Source: a virus
Virus record (IMG/VR): IMGVR_UViG_3300027906_000039
Span: 1 to 43,441 of that record
Reading direction: 5' to 3' (one strand)
DNA length: 43,441 nucleotides
The notes under the pieces were generated by a model. That model was not told the DNA's origin and made no database searches. It was given only the letters and a program-made list of their open reading frames with translations. Shown piece by piece: positions 13,099-20,546 of this stretch (positions within the stretch are counted from its first letter, which is position 1; each line of letters starts with the position of its first letter). The position numbers and the translations under genes are program-made.

Positions 13099-13448
13099 AT
13101 CTTTTTATAAAAGGTGATATTGATAATAAAGATCTTGTTGAGATTTATATTATCAATGTCTTGAAACATCTTAAAATAGATAGAAGAAAATCAAGTGAAA
13201 TAAAAATTAACTTTAGATCTAAGATGCCTAAGGGATATGGAGATTCAGTTGGTTTATGTGAAGGTGATACTGAGGATTGTATCATCTATATAGCAAAGAA
13301 ACAGACTTTTTATGAACAAATGATTACCCTCGCGCACGAGCTAGTACACGCGAAACAATTTTTAAAAGGGGAGTATCCTTCCGAAATGGAGGCTAAATCC
13401 CAAGAATATGACCTATTAGGACGTTGTTTTCCTTGGGAAATGACATAG
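13095..13448 (+). CDS. Zincin-type metallopeptidase-like protein with TTG start
   Basis: This is a 117-residue protein with the zinc-protease motif HELVH (in LAHELVHAKQ) and a downstream Glu in YPSEMEAKSQEYD that could be the third ligand, as in gluzincin/SprT-like minimal proteases. The start is a TTG overlapping the previous TGA; GAGAGG lies upstream as ribosome binding site, and no in-frame ATG exists near the N-terminus. A small size and lack of signal peptide indicate a cytoplasmic enzyme. Substrate is unknown. Similar HExxH proteins occur in T4-like marine phages. It ends the cluster before the next sigma70-type promoter. Confidence 0.75.
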   Translation: MNLFIKGDIDNKDLVEIYIINVLKHLKIDRRKSSEIKINFRSKMPKGYGDSVGLCEGDTEDCIIYIAKKQTFYEQMITLAHELVHAKQFLKGEYPSEMEAKSQEYDLLGRCFPWEMT

Positions 13449-13495
13449 TATGAGATTTGTATGCCAATTATTTTCAATTATTTGCAAAAAGGGGG

Positions 13496-13524
13496 TTTAC
13501 AAGGGACCAAAAATGTGGTATAAT
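13496..13524 (+). promoter_or_regulatory. Sigma70-type promoter, family copy 3
   Basis: TTTACA (13496-13501), 17-base spacer ending in GTGG, TATAAT (13519-13524). It precedes the gene at 13560, which has a GAGGAG ribosome binding site. The -35 is preceded by a run of five G, as in copy 1. Confidence 0.8.
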
Positions 13525-13559
13525 ACACATGTATTTAATAATATAACTGAGGAGTTAGA

Positions 13560-13901
13560 ATGAATAGATTAGAATTAATCAAAGAAGCAGCCTTAAAAGC
13601 TAAGGCTAAAAAGCTCGGAACATCCGTTGAAGAGCTTAAATTCCAAGAATCAATTAAAGCTTTAGATGAACGTAAAGCTAGAATTAAAGCTGAGCAAAAA
13701 GCTAAAGCTAAAGAAGAGCGTAAAATCGCTAAAGACTTAACTGGTCAAGTTAAAAAAGCTGGACACCTAAAGGCTGGATCTTTAGATCTAAACAGTCCAG
13801 AAAATATGTATTACTCTGAGAAAGAAACCCAAGACTGGTTCGAAGGTTCTTCTTTAATGGATGCATATAATGCTAACCGTTCAGCTGATGGAGATTACTA
13901 A
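13560..13901 (+). CDS. Lys/Ala/Glu-rich helical early protein
   Basis: The 113-residue product is a long charged helix (residues about 5-65, with AALKAKAKKLGTSVEELKF and ARIKAEQKAKAKEERK) followed by an acidic, aromatic tail (YYSEKETQDWFEGSSLMDAY). Charge is strongly basic in the first half, suggesting nucleic-acid contact. It heads a new cluster behind its own promoter. Unknown family. The next gene starts one base after its stop. Confidence 0.65.
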   Translation: MNRLELIKEAALKAKAKKLGTSVEELKFQESIKALDERKARIKAEQKAKAKEERKIAKDLTGQVKKAGHLKAGSLDLNSPENMYYSEKETQDWFEGSSLMDAYNANRSADGDY

Positions 13902-13902
13902 G

Positions 13903-14091
13903 ATGTTCGTAGCTAATTTTTTAACAGGTCCTGGTACTAACCATGACCCAGTAAACGTAAGAGTTTCATTTATAGATTATATTGTTTACCTTATAAGTTC
14001 AAAACGATTTTTACTTAGGATAGGTAAGAAATATAATACAAATTTTTTATCAAACTATTTTTTTGAAGGAGTTAAATATTATGGAAAATAG
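13903..14091 (+). CDS. 62-residue hypothetical protein
   Basis: ATG 13903 is preferred over in-frame ATGs at 13861 and 13870, which lie inside the preceding gene. The N-terminal block FVANFLTGPGTNHDPVNVRV is followed by an Ile/Tyr/Phe-rich section (FIDYIVYLISSK) and a basic C-terminus. It is weakly hydrophobic, not a clear membrane protein. The end overlaps the next gene by 11 bases. The C-terminal half has unusually AT-rich codons and could be degenerate. No family recognised. Confidence 0.45.
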   Translation: MFVANFLTGPGTNHDPVNVRVSFIDYIVYLISSKRFLLRIGKKYNTNFLSNYFFEGVKYYGK

Positions 14092-14506
14092 CATTCAATT
14101 AATTCCTTGTGAAGGCGAAGGGTGTAGTCGTGGAGGCTCTTTACAAGGTTCAATTAAAGCTTCATTCGCTGATCTTAAAGAAATGTTCGGAGAGCCAGCT
14201 TTTGAAGGCAAAGGTGATAACATTACTACTGAGTTTGTTATCGATTATCAATGGTACGATAACAGCGATGATGCTGAGTATGGACAATTTGTTCTTTATG
14301 ATTGGTACTATGGAAGAAATTTTGGTAATGATTATGAAGTTATCGATTGGAATATTGGTGGAAAAGGGTTCAATGATGGCTATGCAGCTATTCTTGCCCA
14401 AAGAATATTTGAGAAAACCGATATTAGATATGGTCATGATGAAGCTTGTTTAGCACATGCTCATTGGCATGATCTAAATGAAATTGAGGAAAAGAATGTC
14501 GCTTAA
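14081..14506 (+). CDS. Conserved phage protein with FGEPAF motif
   Basis: The 141-residue product starts at ATG 14081, with GGAG 10 bases upstream. It contains [29 protein letters not shown] and [13 protein letters not shown] followed by WNIGGKG. This pattern (FGEP, then a Trp-containing strand, YDWK/Y and IGG) occurs in conserved hypothetical proteins of many large phages. The His-rich end ([13 protein letters not shown]) could bind metal. Function unknown. It overlaps the next gene by 11 bases. Confidence 0.7.
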   Translation: MENSIQLIPCEGEGCSRGGSLQGSIKASFADLKEMFGEPAFEGKGDNITTEFVIDYQWYDNSDDAEYGQFVLYDWYYGRNFGNDYEVIDWNIGGKGFNDGYAAILAQRIFEKTDIRYGHDEACLAHAHWHDLNEIEEKNVA

Positions 14507-14744
14507 AGTAACATTTAGGAATCTTCCACCTTATGGTATTCAAAAAGAATATACATTCGAAAATGGATATGGGGCTTCGGTCATATGCCATGAAGGTTCT
14601 TATGGTCACCAAGCAGGGTTATGGGAATTAGCCGTTCTTAAAGGTGAAGATCTTTGTTATGATACTCCTATTTCAAATGATGTGATAGGAAACCTAACTG
14701 AAGCACAAGTAGAAAACTATTTAGAGGAGATCAAAGCACTATGA
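14496..14744 (+). CDS. 82-residue hypothetical phage protein
   Basis: ATG 14496 follows a GAGGAAAAG ribosome binding site; the in-frame ATG at 14478 is earlier but less well placed. The product has beta-rich character ([36 protein letters not shown]) and a helical C-terminus. Small acidic proteins with [13 protein letters not shown] are found in marine T4-like phages, function unknown. The stop overlaps the next ATG (ATGA). Confidence 0.65.
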   Translation: MSLKVTFRNLPPYGIQKEYTFENGYGASVICHEGSYGHQAGLWELAVLKGEDLCYDTPISNDVIGNLTEAQVENYLEEIKAL

Positions 14745-14914
14745 GACTATTAGAAGAACATTATGGTGATGTGAGAATTTTTTCTGATAGGCCATACGGA
14801 TATAAAAGATATATCGTAGAATGGCCGAATGGTAATATAACTACTTATTCTAGTTTATGGTATAAATTAGATAAAGTAAAAACGCTGGTAGAGGCCAGAT
14901 TAAAAAATGACTGA
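14741..14914 (+). CDS. 57-residue hypothetical protein
   Basis: This frame fits exactly between its neighbours: its ATG overlaps the previous TGA, and its own TGA overlaps the ATG at 14907. The product is basic, beta-rich and Tyr-rich ([20 protein letters not shown]) with a C-terminal helix. No family or motif recognised. Support comes from the overlap geometry on both sides. Confidence 0.6.
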   Translation: MRLLEEHYGDVRIFSDRPYGYKRYIVEWPNGNITTYSSLWYKLDKVKTLVEARLKND

Positions 14915-15179
14915 ATTTGACGATAGAGTCGAAAGACAAAGAATACTACTAGAAGCCGAAGAATGGGCTGATGGAGTAAAGCAGATGCATGCCCACAGTT
15001 TAAAATCCTGTTGGTATGATGACCGACCTCAAGATACTGATGATGGTGGTGTACTTGATGTACAGTACAATGATGGTAGAATTGAGAGAACCAAAGATGG
15101 TAAAGTTATCCATATTTGGGATGGTGAGGTTAAAGAAGGAGACGACCTAATAGCTGCATATTTGTCAAGGGGTAAATAA
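14907..15179 (+). CDS. Acidic hypothetical phage protein
   Basis: The 90-residue acidic protein starts inside the preceding gene (8-base overlap). It has an N-terminal helix (DRVERQRILLEAEEWADGV), a single WYDDRP block and a beta-hairpin segment (GVLDVQYNDGRIERTKDGKV). It is the last gene before two hairpins and a clear terminator. No function can be assigned. Confidence 0.65.
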   Translation: MTEFDDRVERQRILLEAEEWADGVKQMHAHSLKSCWYDDRPQDTDDGGVLDVQYNDGRIERTKDGKVIHIWDGEVKEGDDLIAAYLSRGK

Positions 15180-15184
15180 GTTTA

Positions 15185-15208
15185 AAAGTACTTTTTTATA
15201 AGTACTTT
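15185..15208 (+). other. Small hairpin after the accessory cluster
   Basis: AAAGTACT and AGTACTTT form an 8-bp stem with an 8-base loop (TTTTTATA), directly upstream of a stronger terminator. It may assist termination or protect the mRNA 3' end. Confidence 0.5.
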
Positions 15209-15210
15209 AT

Positions 15211-15269
15211 GTTGGCTAAAATCCCCAACCCTAACTCCTTATTTTATAGGGGATTTAGCCAGCTTTTTT
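15211..15269 (+). terminator. Strong intrinsic terminator
   Basis: GTTGGCTAAAATCCCC pairs with GGGGATTTAGCCAGC (about 15 bp with one bulged A and one G-U pair), a 28-base loop, then six T. It separates the early accessory cluster from the replication/late-control genes. Confidence 0.85.
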
Positions 15270-15281
15270 GAGAATATTATT

Positions 15282-15383
15282 ATGAGAACATTATTAAATT
15301 TTATATTAGGAGTATTAAAACTGGGATTATATTTTATAATCGCATGTATGATATTCGTTGTTTTGATGAGTATATATGGCTAA
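15282..15383 (+). CDS. 33-residue single-pass membrane microprotein
   Basis: ATG 15282 begins shortly after the terminator, and the stop overlaps the next gene (ATG 15376) by 8 bases. The product is almost entirely one hydrophobic helix (LGLYFIIACMIFVVLMS) after a short MRTLLNF. No ribosome binding site stronger than AGAA is visible. Probable small membrane peptide coupled to the gene downstream; function unknown. Confidence 0.5.
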   Translation: MRTLLNFILGVLKLGLYFIIACMIFVVLMSIYG

Positions 15384-16530
15384 ACGATTTAAATCATTAG
15401 ATGAAAAATATATGGGTCACGAACCTGATTTTTTCGAAACCCCGATGCCTTCAGATCTGAAGGAAAGAAGTTCTGTGCATTCAAAGTCCACTAGATGGTA
15501 TTCTTATTTTCTAGATAAGAAAAAATATGTGCAACGTGTATATACATATTGTGCTACTACAGATTTATTCACTAAAAAAGAAATACAATATTTAAAGTCT
15601 TGCCCAGATTGGAGACTTTATATGAATATAAAAGGCCATGCATTTGTTAGAATGACAGAACGTGGTTGGGTTTATACTCCAGAAGAAATAGAAGCTGCAC
15701 ATGATTTCCTTAAACAATGTATGTTAGAAGGGAAAAAGATTTGGTTAGAAAAGAAAGCAGAAAGAGATGCTAAACCTAAGCCAAAGATTATACCTCCTCA
15801 TGAAAGATTAAAATTAAAAGTAGCAGGTACTATTGGATTAGATTTTGATAAGATGGTAGTTGATAAGTGGATGGAGGGAGTATATGATAAGAAACATATT
15901 CAATTCCCTGTTTATAGTTTATTCCAAATGCACGGATTAAAAGGTCTTGCTGCTATTAAAATGTTTAAAGAAGTAGTTGATAGTGAATATGATCCATTAA
16001 AAGAAGCTTATGAAAAAACATGTGATCAAGCAATAGAAGCATATTCACATGTTAAGAAAGGTGACCAAAGAAAGATGCTTGACCTTATGGATAAGATATA
16101 TGAAGAATTAGATAGGGTTACAGAAGCTCAAAGAAATGCAAGAATAAGAACTAAGAAACCTAGGTCAAGATCAAAACAGGTAGAGAAATTAAAGTTCTTA
16201 AAAAAAGCTGATGAATTAGAATCAATTAGTCCTTTAGGAATTCCGGAATCTAATTACTTCTGGATGTATAATGCCAAGACTAAAAAGCTTACAGAATTTG
16301 TTACATCTTCTTCCTCAGGATTTGAAGTTAGAGGTTCCACTCTATATAACTGGGAAAAAGGTAGAACAGCTACACTGAGGAAACCAGATGAAATTATTCC
16401 TCAAATATTAAATAATGAAGTTAAACAAATTGATAAAATCTGGAATAGTTTAACTACAAAAATAGGAAAACCTACAGGAAGAATAAACAAAGATACTATT
16501 CTTTTACGTAGAGAATTATGGAAGAACTAG
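15376..16530 (+). CDS. Conserved T4-like phage protein upstream of gp33
   Basis: The 384-residue, strongly basic protein (many Lys/Arg) has helical segments such as KACLKEAYEKT-like stretches around residue 205 and a basic linker (RNARIRTKKPRSRSKQ, about 255-270). The C-terminus contains ESNYFWMYNAKTKKLTEFV, which could be a small beta domain. I recognise it only as a conserved gene near gp33/gp59 in marine T4-like phages. It overlaps gp33 by 13 bases, so coexpression with replication/late-transcription genes is likely. No catalytic motif is evident; nucleic-acid binding is a reasonable guess. Confidence 0.65.
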   Translation: MAKRFKSLDEKYMGHEPDFFETPMPSDLKERSSVHSKSTRWYSYFLDKKKYVQRVYTYCATTDLFTKKEIQYLKSCPDWRLYMNIKGHAFVRMTERGWVYTPEEIEAAHDFLKQCMLEGKKIWLEKKAERDAKPKPKIIPPHERLKLKVAGTIGLDFDKMVVDKWMEGVYDKKHIQFPVYSLFQMHGLKGLAAIKMFKEVVDSEYDPLKEAYEKTCDQAIEAYSHVKKGDQRKMLDLMDKIYEELDRVTEAQRNARIRTKKPRSRSKQVEKLKFLKKADELESISPLGIPESNYFWMYNAKTKKLTEFVTSSSSGFEVRGSTLYNWEKGRTATLRKPDEIIPQILNNEVKQIDKIWNSLTTKIGKPTGRINKDTILLRRELWKN

Positions 16531-16757
16531 AACATAAGATTATGACTAAGAAGCGATTTACTGCTGCAGTTGAAGCATGTGTTTCTAAAAATAATATGTC
16601 TTACCTAGATGCGATGACGTACATTATCGAGAAAAGAGGTATGGATTATATGAATGTGAAGAAACTATTGTCCCCTGCACTCAAAGAGAAGCTTACACAA
16701 GAAGCTACAGGATTGAATCTAGTTAAAGTCAAGAAGAAGAATACATTACCCGTATGA
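16518..16757 (+). CDS. 33: gp33 late-transcription co-activator
   Basis: gp33 bridges host RNA polymerase and the sliding clamp and, with gp55, activates late promoters. The 79-residue product is a small helical protein as in marine T4-like phages (T4 gp33 is 112): KKRFTAAVEACVSKNNMSYLDAMTYIIEKR followed by a short C-terminal tail. Identification rests on the helical signature and on position directly before gp59 and gp32, as in T4. The TATAAATA boxes across this window are what it should act on. It overlaps gp59 by 4 bases (ATGA). Confidence 0.8.
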   Translation: MEELEHKIMTKKRFTAAVEACVSKNNMSYLDAMTYIIEKRGMDYMNVKKLLSPALKEKLTQEATGLNLVKVKKKNTLPV

Positions 16758-17338
16758 TGGATCCTTTTGAGGTATACAAGTTATACAATGCACTAAAGCT
16801 GCATTTTGAACAAGATAGTTATGATGCTATTAAATATAACTTCAAGAGTAATGTAACTCCCCAATCTTTCTTTAAAAGAAAAGACAAATACTTTTTTGCA
16901 AAGATTGGAAAGAACCAAAAAGATATACAGAACTTTTTCGTATTTAACTTTATAGAAGATATGAAATATATTGGAGATATGATGGATATAGAAGGACAAC
17001 AAAACTATACCAAGCATAAGAAGATACACGAATCCTTAACACGTGAGTTCGAAAAGGATATAAATAACATAGATACATCGTTTGATGATCTGCTGGTGGT
17101 GAACAATATAAACACTCCACCCAAGATTATTGAACTATGGATGGAAGAAGAAGTAACATTGGAAACAGTGGTGATTCTAAATTCCATCACGGACTTTGTT
17201 ATTCGGGAAGGAAACAAGATAACTGAAACTTTGTTTTGGCCAGATGTTTCCAAGAAGATAATAAAGTACCAACCTTTTGTAAATATTGATAGAGGTAAAT
17301 TCGTAGAAATTACCAAAAAAAGGTTTACAAATGGATAG
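16754..17338 (+). CDS. 59: gp59 helicase loader
   Basis: gp59 loads the gp41 replicative helicase onto gp32-coated DNA at forks and recombination intermediates. The 194-residue product is close to T4 gp59 (217), is basic and helical, and begins MMDPFEVYKLYNALKLHF, followed by YNFKSNVTPQSFFKRKDKYFF, the typical N-terminal block. The gene order gp33-gp59-gp32 supports the call. Its last 15 bases overlap the -35 box of the gp32 promoter (17324-17352). Confidence 0.88.
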   Translation: MMDPFEVYKLYNALKLHFEQDSYDAIKYNFKSNVTPQSFFKRKDKYFFAKIGKNQKDIQNFFVFNFIEDMKYIGDMMDIEGQQNYTKHKKIHESLTREFEKDINNIDTSFDDLLVVNNINTPPKIIELWMEEEVTLETVVILNSITDFVIREGNKITETLFWPDVSKKIIKYQPFVNIDRGKFVEITKKRFTNG

Positions 17339-17352
17339 GTATGTGGTATAAT
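17324..17352 (+). promoter_or_regulatory. Sigma70-type promoter, family copy 4 (gp32 promoter)
   Basis: TTTACA (17324-17329) inside the end of gp59, 17-base spacer ending in GTGG, TATAAT (17347-17352). It lies 66 bases before the gp32 ATG. The same layout is found at three other places, marking a common early/middle promoter type. Confidence 0.82.
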
Positions 17353-17417
17353 GTACCTATATTATATTATGAGTAAAGTGGATAATTCAGTAATACAACG
17401 CAATACGGAGAAAATAT

Positions 17418-18308
17418 ATGTCGTTTGAAAACTTAAAGAGCGCGCGAGGCTCGTCTATCGACCAACTCGTAAAAGCAGCAGGAGCTGTTTCAGAGAAGAC
17501 AGAAACAAAATCTTATATAGATGAACGTTTCTGGAAACCAACCCAAGATAAAGCAGGTAATGGCTACGCAGTAGTTAGATTCCTACCTGCGAAAGAAGGT
17601 GAAGACCTTCCATGGGTAAGATACTGGGATCATGGATTTAAAGGTCCAAATGGTCTTTGGTATATCGAAAATAGTTTAACCACTATTAATCAACCTGATC
17701 CAGTTTCAGAGATGAATACTCAACTCTGGAATACAGGAAGAGAAGAGGATAAAACTATTGCTCGTGAACGTAAAAGAAGATTACATTATGTGTCAAATAT
17801 TCTAGTAATATCTGACTCTGCGAATCCAGCCGCTGAAGGAAAAGTATTCCTTTATAGGTATGGTAAAAAAATCTTTGATAAAATCATGGATGCTATGCAA
17901 CCACAATTTGCTGATGAAAGCCCGGTGAATCCTTTTGATTTCTGGGAAGGTGCTGATTTTAAAATTAAAATTAGAAAAGTGGATGGTTGGACAAACTATG
18001 ACGCATCTGAGTTCTCTCCAGTTAGTGCATTACATAACGGTGATGATACTATGTTGGAAGGAACTTATGGTAAGATCTATGGTCTATCAGAGTTCACAGA
18101 TCCAAGTAACTTTAAATCTTATGATGAGCTTAAAGCTAAAATGAATAGAGTTCTTGGAATTAGTGCAGGGGTTAGCGCACCAGAACCAGCCGTAGCGGCT
18201 ACAATGGCAGCGCCTGAAATGGAATCTGCACCCGTATCAGAACCTGAAAGTACTTCAGAAGAGGATGATACAATGAGTTATTTTGCTAAATTAGCAAATG
18301 ATTCATAA
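17418..18308 (+). CDS. 32: gp32 single-stranded DNA-binding protein
   Basis: gp32 coats single-stranded DNA in replication, recombination and repair. The 296-residue product (T4: 301) has the N-terminal self-association region (FENLKSARGSSIDQLVKAA), an OB-fold core (FWKPTQDKAGNGYAVVRFLP, WVRYWDHGFKG) and an Ala/Pro/Glu linker leading to an acidic tail (STSEEDDTMSYFAKLAND) used for partner contacts such as gp59. T4 gp32 zinc ligands (one His, three Cys) are absent: there is no cysteine at all, and the region reads GLWYIENSLTTINQPDP. The gene has a strong ribosome binding site (GGAG), its own sigma70-type promoter and an elaborate terminator. Confidence 0.93.
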   Translation: MSFENLKSARGSSIDQLVKAAGAVSEKTETKSYIDERFWKPTQDKAGNGYAVVRFLPAKEGEDLPWVRYWDHGFKGPNGLWYIENSLTTINQPDPVSEMNTQLWNTGREEDKTIARERKRRLHYVSNILVISDSANPAAEGKVFLYRYGKKIFDKIMDAMQPQFADESPVNPFDFWEGADFKIKIRKVDGWTNYDASEFSPVSALHNGDDTMLEGTYGKIYGLSEFTDPSNFKSYDELKAKMNRVLGISAGVSAPEPAVAATMAAPEMESAPVSEPESTSEEDDTMSYFAKLANDS

Positions 18309-18357
18309 AAAGTCTAGATATTTGGCCTGAATAAGGCCTACAAACTAGAAACTTTTT
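18307..18357. terminator. Bidirectional terminator after gp32
   Basis: AAAAAGTCTAG pairs with CTAGAAACTTTTT around an inner GGCCT/AGGCC hairpin. Both strands end in a T run, so the element can stop transcription from gp32 and from the convergent minus-strand tail genes. Confidence 0.6.
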
Positions 18358-18370
18358 AAGGCGATGAAGA

Positions 18371-18386
18371 CTTAAAAAGAGCTCGG
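18371..18386 (+). repeat. Direct repeat copy 1 (CTTAAAAAGAGCTCGG)
   Basis: A 16-base perfect repeat, second copy at 18405-18420, both inside the loop of the gp32 terminator. It contains the palindrome GAGCTC. Spacing between copies is 18 bases. Confidence 0.8.
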
Positions 18387-18404
18387 AATAACTTGATTGG
18401 TATT

Positions 18405-18420
18405 CTTAAAAAGAGCTCGG
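18405..18420 (+). repeat. Direct repeat copy 2 (CTTAAAAAGAGCTCGG)
   Basis: Second perfect copy of the 16-base repeat; its final G is the first base of the 3' arm of the terminator stem. The stretch from 18438 to 18503 holds only a CTTAGGA/TCCTAAG inverted repeat (18445-18451 and 18478-18484). Confidence 0.8.
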
Positions 18421-18503
18421 TCTTCCGCCTTTTTTTTATGCGTGCTTAGGAAGTTGATTCGTATAGATATATTGAGATCCTAAGAAAAGGGACCATACAA
18501 GTT

Positions 18504-20537
18504 TTATGTTCCTGGGGTGGAACCACTTACTGCGGATTGAGTTCTATTTACTCCGGATGGTATAATAGTAACATTTGAAGAGCTAGTAGTACTATTATCA
18601 ACTGAGGATGAGATTGATTGGGTAAGAGCATTGATTGATCTTTCTAATTCTGATGTATCAAGTTCTACCGCCGTTTGAGAAGGGATTAATCCTAAAGCTT
18701 CTTTTAAATTATTAATATCTGAAACTGCATCATCAATTCCATCTATATTAACTAAACCTTTATATTCAATTGGACCATCAGACCATGGCATCCAACCACC
18801 TTCTGTTTTTCCACCTAATAAAGCCATTTCAAATACTTTTGATGCACCTAATAAATCTGAAGCCATCTTTTCAGTATCTAGATTAAAATCAACATCACCC
18901 ATACCAGAGAAATCATCTAATACCTGTTTAAATCGTTCTAAAGAATCTACACCTTTATTAATATCATCAGATTTATCAGCTAATATTAAAGCTTGTTCTA
19001 CTGGGCTTTTCTCACCTGAGAAGAAGTCTAATACTGCTCCTGCGGCTGCTGCTAATGATTGTACAAATTTACCAGCTCCAAATTTAAATAATGCTCCACC
19101 TAATGTTCCTAATATATCACTTACCTTTTGTGCTTTTTCTGGACCATCTGGACCTGCCATCGCTGGTATTGTTAATAATGTTGCTACTTCTGATTTAATA
19201 TCTTCAGCAAAATTATCACCAGCTGAGAATTTGGTAATTGCATCAGCTGCTCCAGCAGCTCCTTTACCTAGTGCAAATGCTACTAAACCTGCAGCTATTC
19301 CACCCATAACCCCTATAAATTTAACTGTATCCCAACCTATACCTTCTATTTGAGCTATTGATAATAATGTTATAATTTCAGCTTTAATATCTTCAGCAAA
19401 GTTATCTCCTGCACTAAACATTGTAACCGCATCAGCTACCCCTGCAGCTCCTTTACCAAATGCAAATGCTGCAAGACCTACTCCTAAGCCTATTAATGCT
19501 AGTGTTAAACTACCACTATCTTTTAATACATCTAAATTACCACCATGTGAGGTTGGAATTGATAATAGAGTTAATACATTATCTTTTATTGATTGTGCCC
19601 AGTTATCTTCACCAGTAAATAAACCTACACCAGCTTGTACTCCGCTAGCTACTGCGTTTGCTCCTTGACCTAATGCAAATACTGTTAAACCAACACCTAA
19701 ACCTATTAATGCAAGAGTAAGTGTTCCACTATCTGCAAGCATATCTAGTTTACCACCTGCTGCTTCTGGTATACTAAGAAGAGAAATAATATTTTCTTTT
19801 ATAGTTTCAGTCCAATCTGTTCCTTCAGTGAATTTTGATACACCTGCTGCAGCTGCTCCACCTACGGCAAATAGTGCTAAACCTATCCCTAATCCAGATA
19901 ATGCTAAAACGAGAGGTCCACTATCAGCTAACATTTCTAGATTACCACCTTCAAAATCATCACCCATATTCATTAAGGTAACAATATTTGATCTTACTTT
20001 TTCAGCATCTAGATCGGCCATAGTATCTGCAAGATATGCAAATGAAGCTATAACAGCTGCAATACCAATACCAGCAGCTCCTACTCCTAGGCCTACTCCA
20101 CCTACCATCTTACCAACCTTCTCCATCATACTTCCACCCTGATCGTTCTGGGCTTTAGCTAATGCGTCTGGTTGGTTTTTAATTGAATCTCTAATATCAA
20201 CAAAGATATCTTTCATATCTTCATCGGATTCACTCTTTTGCATTTTTTCTATATCACTGGATTGCTGAGAGTCTTCTGCAGCTGCTTTTTCTGCTGCAAG
20301 GTCTATACCAAATGATTTATTTAAGGCTACTGAATTGGCTAATGCTTCTTTTTGAATATTCTTCATTTCAAGTAGATGTCTACGAACATTAATCGTATCT
20401 CTACCTAAACTACCACCCGTGGCTTTACTTTGTTCAACTAACGTTGCTTTTATTTCGGATAGTATTGATGTATGCTCTTTCTGGCGTTGTTGTTCTTCCT
20501 CGCCTTGATTAGCATTATTTGTTATATCATCAGCCAT
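18504..20537 (-). CDS. Probable tail tape measure / hub protein with internal repeats
   Basis: The 677-residue protein starts with a Gln/Glu-rich helical region (1-130) and then has about four hydrophobic repeats of 65-70 residues (about 177-449, with a degenerate fifth to about 512). Each has the form I-x-T/S-LLSIP ... GG-x-LDxLxDSG-x-LTLALIGLGVGL-x-FA-x-G-x-GA. A helical segment and a Ser/Thr-rich end follow. Hydrophobic repeats, size, and position just after gp26/gp51 and a membrane protein are as expected for a tape measure protein (T4 gp29 is 590 residues, same cluster). At 1.5 angstrom per residue it would span about 100 nm, close to a T4 tail. Clear homology with gp29 cannot be seen. 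Confidence 0.6.
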   Translation of the reverse strand: MADDITNNANQGEEEQQRQKEHTSILSEIKATLVEQSKATGGSLGRDTINVRRHLLEMKNIQKEALANSVALNKSFGIDLAAEKAAAEDSQQSSDIEKMQKSESDEDMKDIFVDIRDSIKNQPDALAKAQNDQGGSMMEKVGKMVGGVGLGVGAAGIGIAAVIASFAYLADTMADLDAEKVRSNIVTLMNMGDDFEGGNLEMLADSGPLVLALSGLGIGLALFAVGGAAAAGVSKFTEGTDWTETIKENIISLLSIPEAAGGKLDMLADSGTLTLALIGLGVGLTVFALGQGANAVASGVQAGVGLFTGEDNWAQSIKDNVLTLLSIPTSHGGNLDVLKDSGSLTLALIGLGVGLAAFAFGKGAAGVADAVTMFSAGDNFAEDIKAEIITLLSIAQIEGIGWDTVKFIGVMGGIAAGLVAFALGKGAAGAADAITKFSAGDNFAEDIKSEVATLLTIPAMAGPDGPEKAQKVSDILGTLGGALFKFGAGKFVQSLAAAAGAVLDFFSGEKSPVEQALILADKSDDINKGVDSLERFKQVLDDFSGMGDVDFNLDTEKMASDLLGASKVFEMALLGGKTEGGWMPWSDGPIEYKGLVNIDGIDDAVSDINNLKEALGLIPSQTAVELDTSELERSINALTQSISSSVDNSTTSSSNVTIIPSGVNRTQSAVSGSTPGT

Positions 20538-20546
20538 TTATTTTCC

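Larger units (their letters stand above)
18358..18437 (+). terminator. Large structured terminator with internal repeats
   Basis: AAGGCG-AT-GAAGAC (18358-18371) pairs with GTCTTC-CGCCTT (18420-18431), 12 bp with a 2-base bulge, followed by an 8-T run (18430-18437). The loop holds two copies of a 16-base repeat and a GAATA...TATTC inverted repeat, more structure than a simple terminator needs. Confidence 0.7.

Noticed and set aside
14109-14453. Alternative plus-strand frame overlapping the 14081-14506 gene
   Set aside because: The 14081 frame has the ribosome binding site and matches a conserved phage family; the alternative is Met/Leu-rich and matches nothing.
18438-18503. Attachment site or origin between gp32 and the minus-strand tail genes
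   Set aside because: Only a 7-base inverted repeat is present; no integrase, tRNA or iterons were seen in the window.
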